Source: an uncultured Collinsella sp.
GTDB taxonomy: Bacteria; Actinomycetota; Coriobacteriia; Coriobacteriales; Coriobacteriaceae
Length of the DNA stretch: 23,139 bases
Direction of reading: 5' to 3'
NCBI GenBank assembly: GCA_902478705.1
Contig: CABSMB010000002.1
Location: forward strand, 1 to 23,139
Part shown: in pieces, positions 22,615-23,139 of the stretch
How positions within the stretch are numbered: the first letter of the stretch is position 1
Layout: each line of letters opens with the position of its first letter
Notes under the pieces: generated by a model
Database searches by the model: none
What the model was told of the DNA's origin: nothing
The model's input: the letters and a program-made list of their open reading frames with translations, nothing else
Made by a program: the position numbers and the translations under genes

Positions 22615-23031
22615 TTAAAACTCATCGAGTTCGGCCTGGCCTAGCAGGTCGTTGACGTACTTGACCTTGGTGTCGTCCGCCTCGACGATCTGACGAATGG
22701 CCTCGTCGATCGGAGTGGAATCGGGCACGAACAACAGCTGGATCAGAAGCGGCAGATTCATATTGGTCACCAGATGCGTGTTGGGGCGCGTCTGGACAAC
22801 CTTGGTGAACTCGTTGTTGACGCTGCCGCCAAACAGGTCGGTGCAAACGACGACCTCATCGTCCGCGGCAAACCCGTCAAGAATCGCTGCGGCCTCCTTG
22901 ACCAGGTCCTCGTTTCCGTCAACATACATAGAGAGCGCATGGACGTTTTCGCGCTCGCCGGAGAGCAAGCCGATGCTCTCGACGATTCCAGACGCGAAAT
23001 GAGCATGGGACGCGACGATAAATTGCCTCAT
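22615..23031 (-). CDS. PTS mannose/fructose/sorbose family IIA component
   Basis: 138 residues from ATG 23031, preceded by AAGGGG; a longer frame to 23079 lacks a site. The N terminus MRQFIVASHAHFASGI carries the expected phosphohistidine His9, aligned with the H of the family's GTHG-like motif. VVVCTDLFGGSVNNEF (the conserved DLfGGSP region) and the LVTNMNLPLLIQLL segment confirm a mannose-family IIA domain. It is a free-standing IIA, first gene of the transport operon, receiving phosphate from HPr. No dedicated regulator (LevR, GntR or other) is in the window; it may lie to the right, outside. Confidence 0.95.
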   Translation of the reverse strand: MRQFIVASHAHFASGIVESIGLLSGERENVHALSMYVDGNEDLVKEAAAILDGFAADDEVVVCTDLFGGSVNNEFTKVVQTRPNTHLVTNMNLPLLIQLLFVPDSTPIDEAIRQIVEADDTKVKYVNDLLGQAELDEF

Positions 23032-23090
23032 TCGATTCCCCTTCCTAGCGTTTTTCGGCATAAAAAGGCCCGGACGCATGCGCCTGAACT

Positions 23091-23130
23091 GCCTCCCATT
23101 TCTTGGACATGAGAAATGGGAGGCTTTTAT
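23091..23130 (+). terminator. Strong hairpin at the right edge, terminator-like on the plus strand
   Basis: A perfect 13-bp stem GCCTCCCATTTCT (23091-23103) with AGAAATGGGAGGC (23112-23124), 8-nt loop, then TTTTAT on the plus strand. On the minus strand it is about 60 nt upstream of the IIA start. As no plus-strand gene ends here, a role in the 5' leader of the PTS operon, or termination of a minus-strand gene lying to the right, are alternatives. Confidence 0.6.
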
Positions 23131-23139
23131 GCGTGTCGA

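Overview
This window reads as a piece of a high-GC actinobacterial chromosome. The gene order (mazG, eno, divIC, ppx), short-form HisG with HisZ, a PHP-type histidinol phosphatase and many mannose-type PTS genes suggest a gut Coriobacteriia, most likely a Collinsella-like species. The genus is inferred from gene content and style; no database was searched.

Left part (1-4270). The tail of a small membrane protein is followed by an OmpR-type response regulator and its overlapping sensor kinase on the plus strand. A long imperfect inverted repeat and a bidirectional terminator come next. A minus-strand pair encodes a stand-alone galactitol-type PTS IIB protein and a VOC/glyoxalase-fold protein. 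Divergent to it lies a membrane-anchored helical-repeat protein, then tRNA-Leu(UAA) with a terminator and a large hairpin.

Middle-left (4270-9995). Minus-strand housekeeping block: Ppx/GppA phosphatase, DivIC/FtsB-like division protein, enolase, MazG, a YfcE-like phosphodiesterase and a stand-alone LarC C-terminal domain. eno and mazG are each followed by a clear minus-strand terminator, so this is at least three transcription units. A 23-bp perfect inverted repeat lies upstream of the LarC-like gene.

Histidine block (9995-19073). The minus strand carries hisZ-hisG (one fused gene), hisD, hisC, hisB, hisH, hisA, hisF, hisI and hisE in pathway-operon style, with many touching or overlapping genes. 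HisB has only the dehydratase; the missing histidinol-phosphate phosphatase is supplied by a PHP-family gene that converges on hisE with a 2-nt gap. Every step from PRPP and ATP to histidine is therefore encoded. The operon is interrupted by a terminator-like hairpin (hisG/hisD) and two large palindromic inserts (hisB/hisH and hisF/hisI).

Right part (19074-23139). A 500-bp gap holds a striking array: ten clear copies of a 15-bp motif in strictly alternating orientation at a 61-62 bp period. Beyond it is a minus-strand PTS operon of the mannose family (IIA, IIB, IIC, IID) followed, after a terminator-like hairpin, by a TIM-barrel sugar epimerase resembling FrlC. A further strong hairpin lies at the right edge.

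The most unusual non-genic theme is the density of long, mutually unrelated palindromic elements in the gaps (2267-2448, 4192-4258, 9801-9865, 11641-11736, 13998-14112, 19247-19537).
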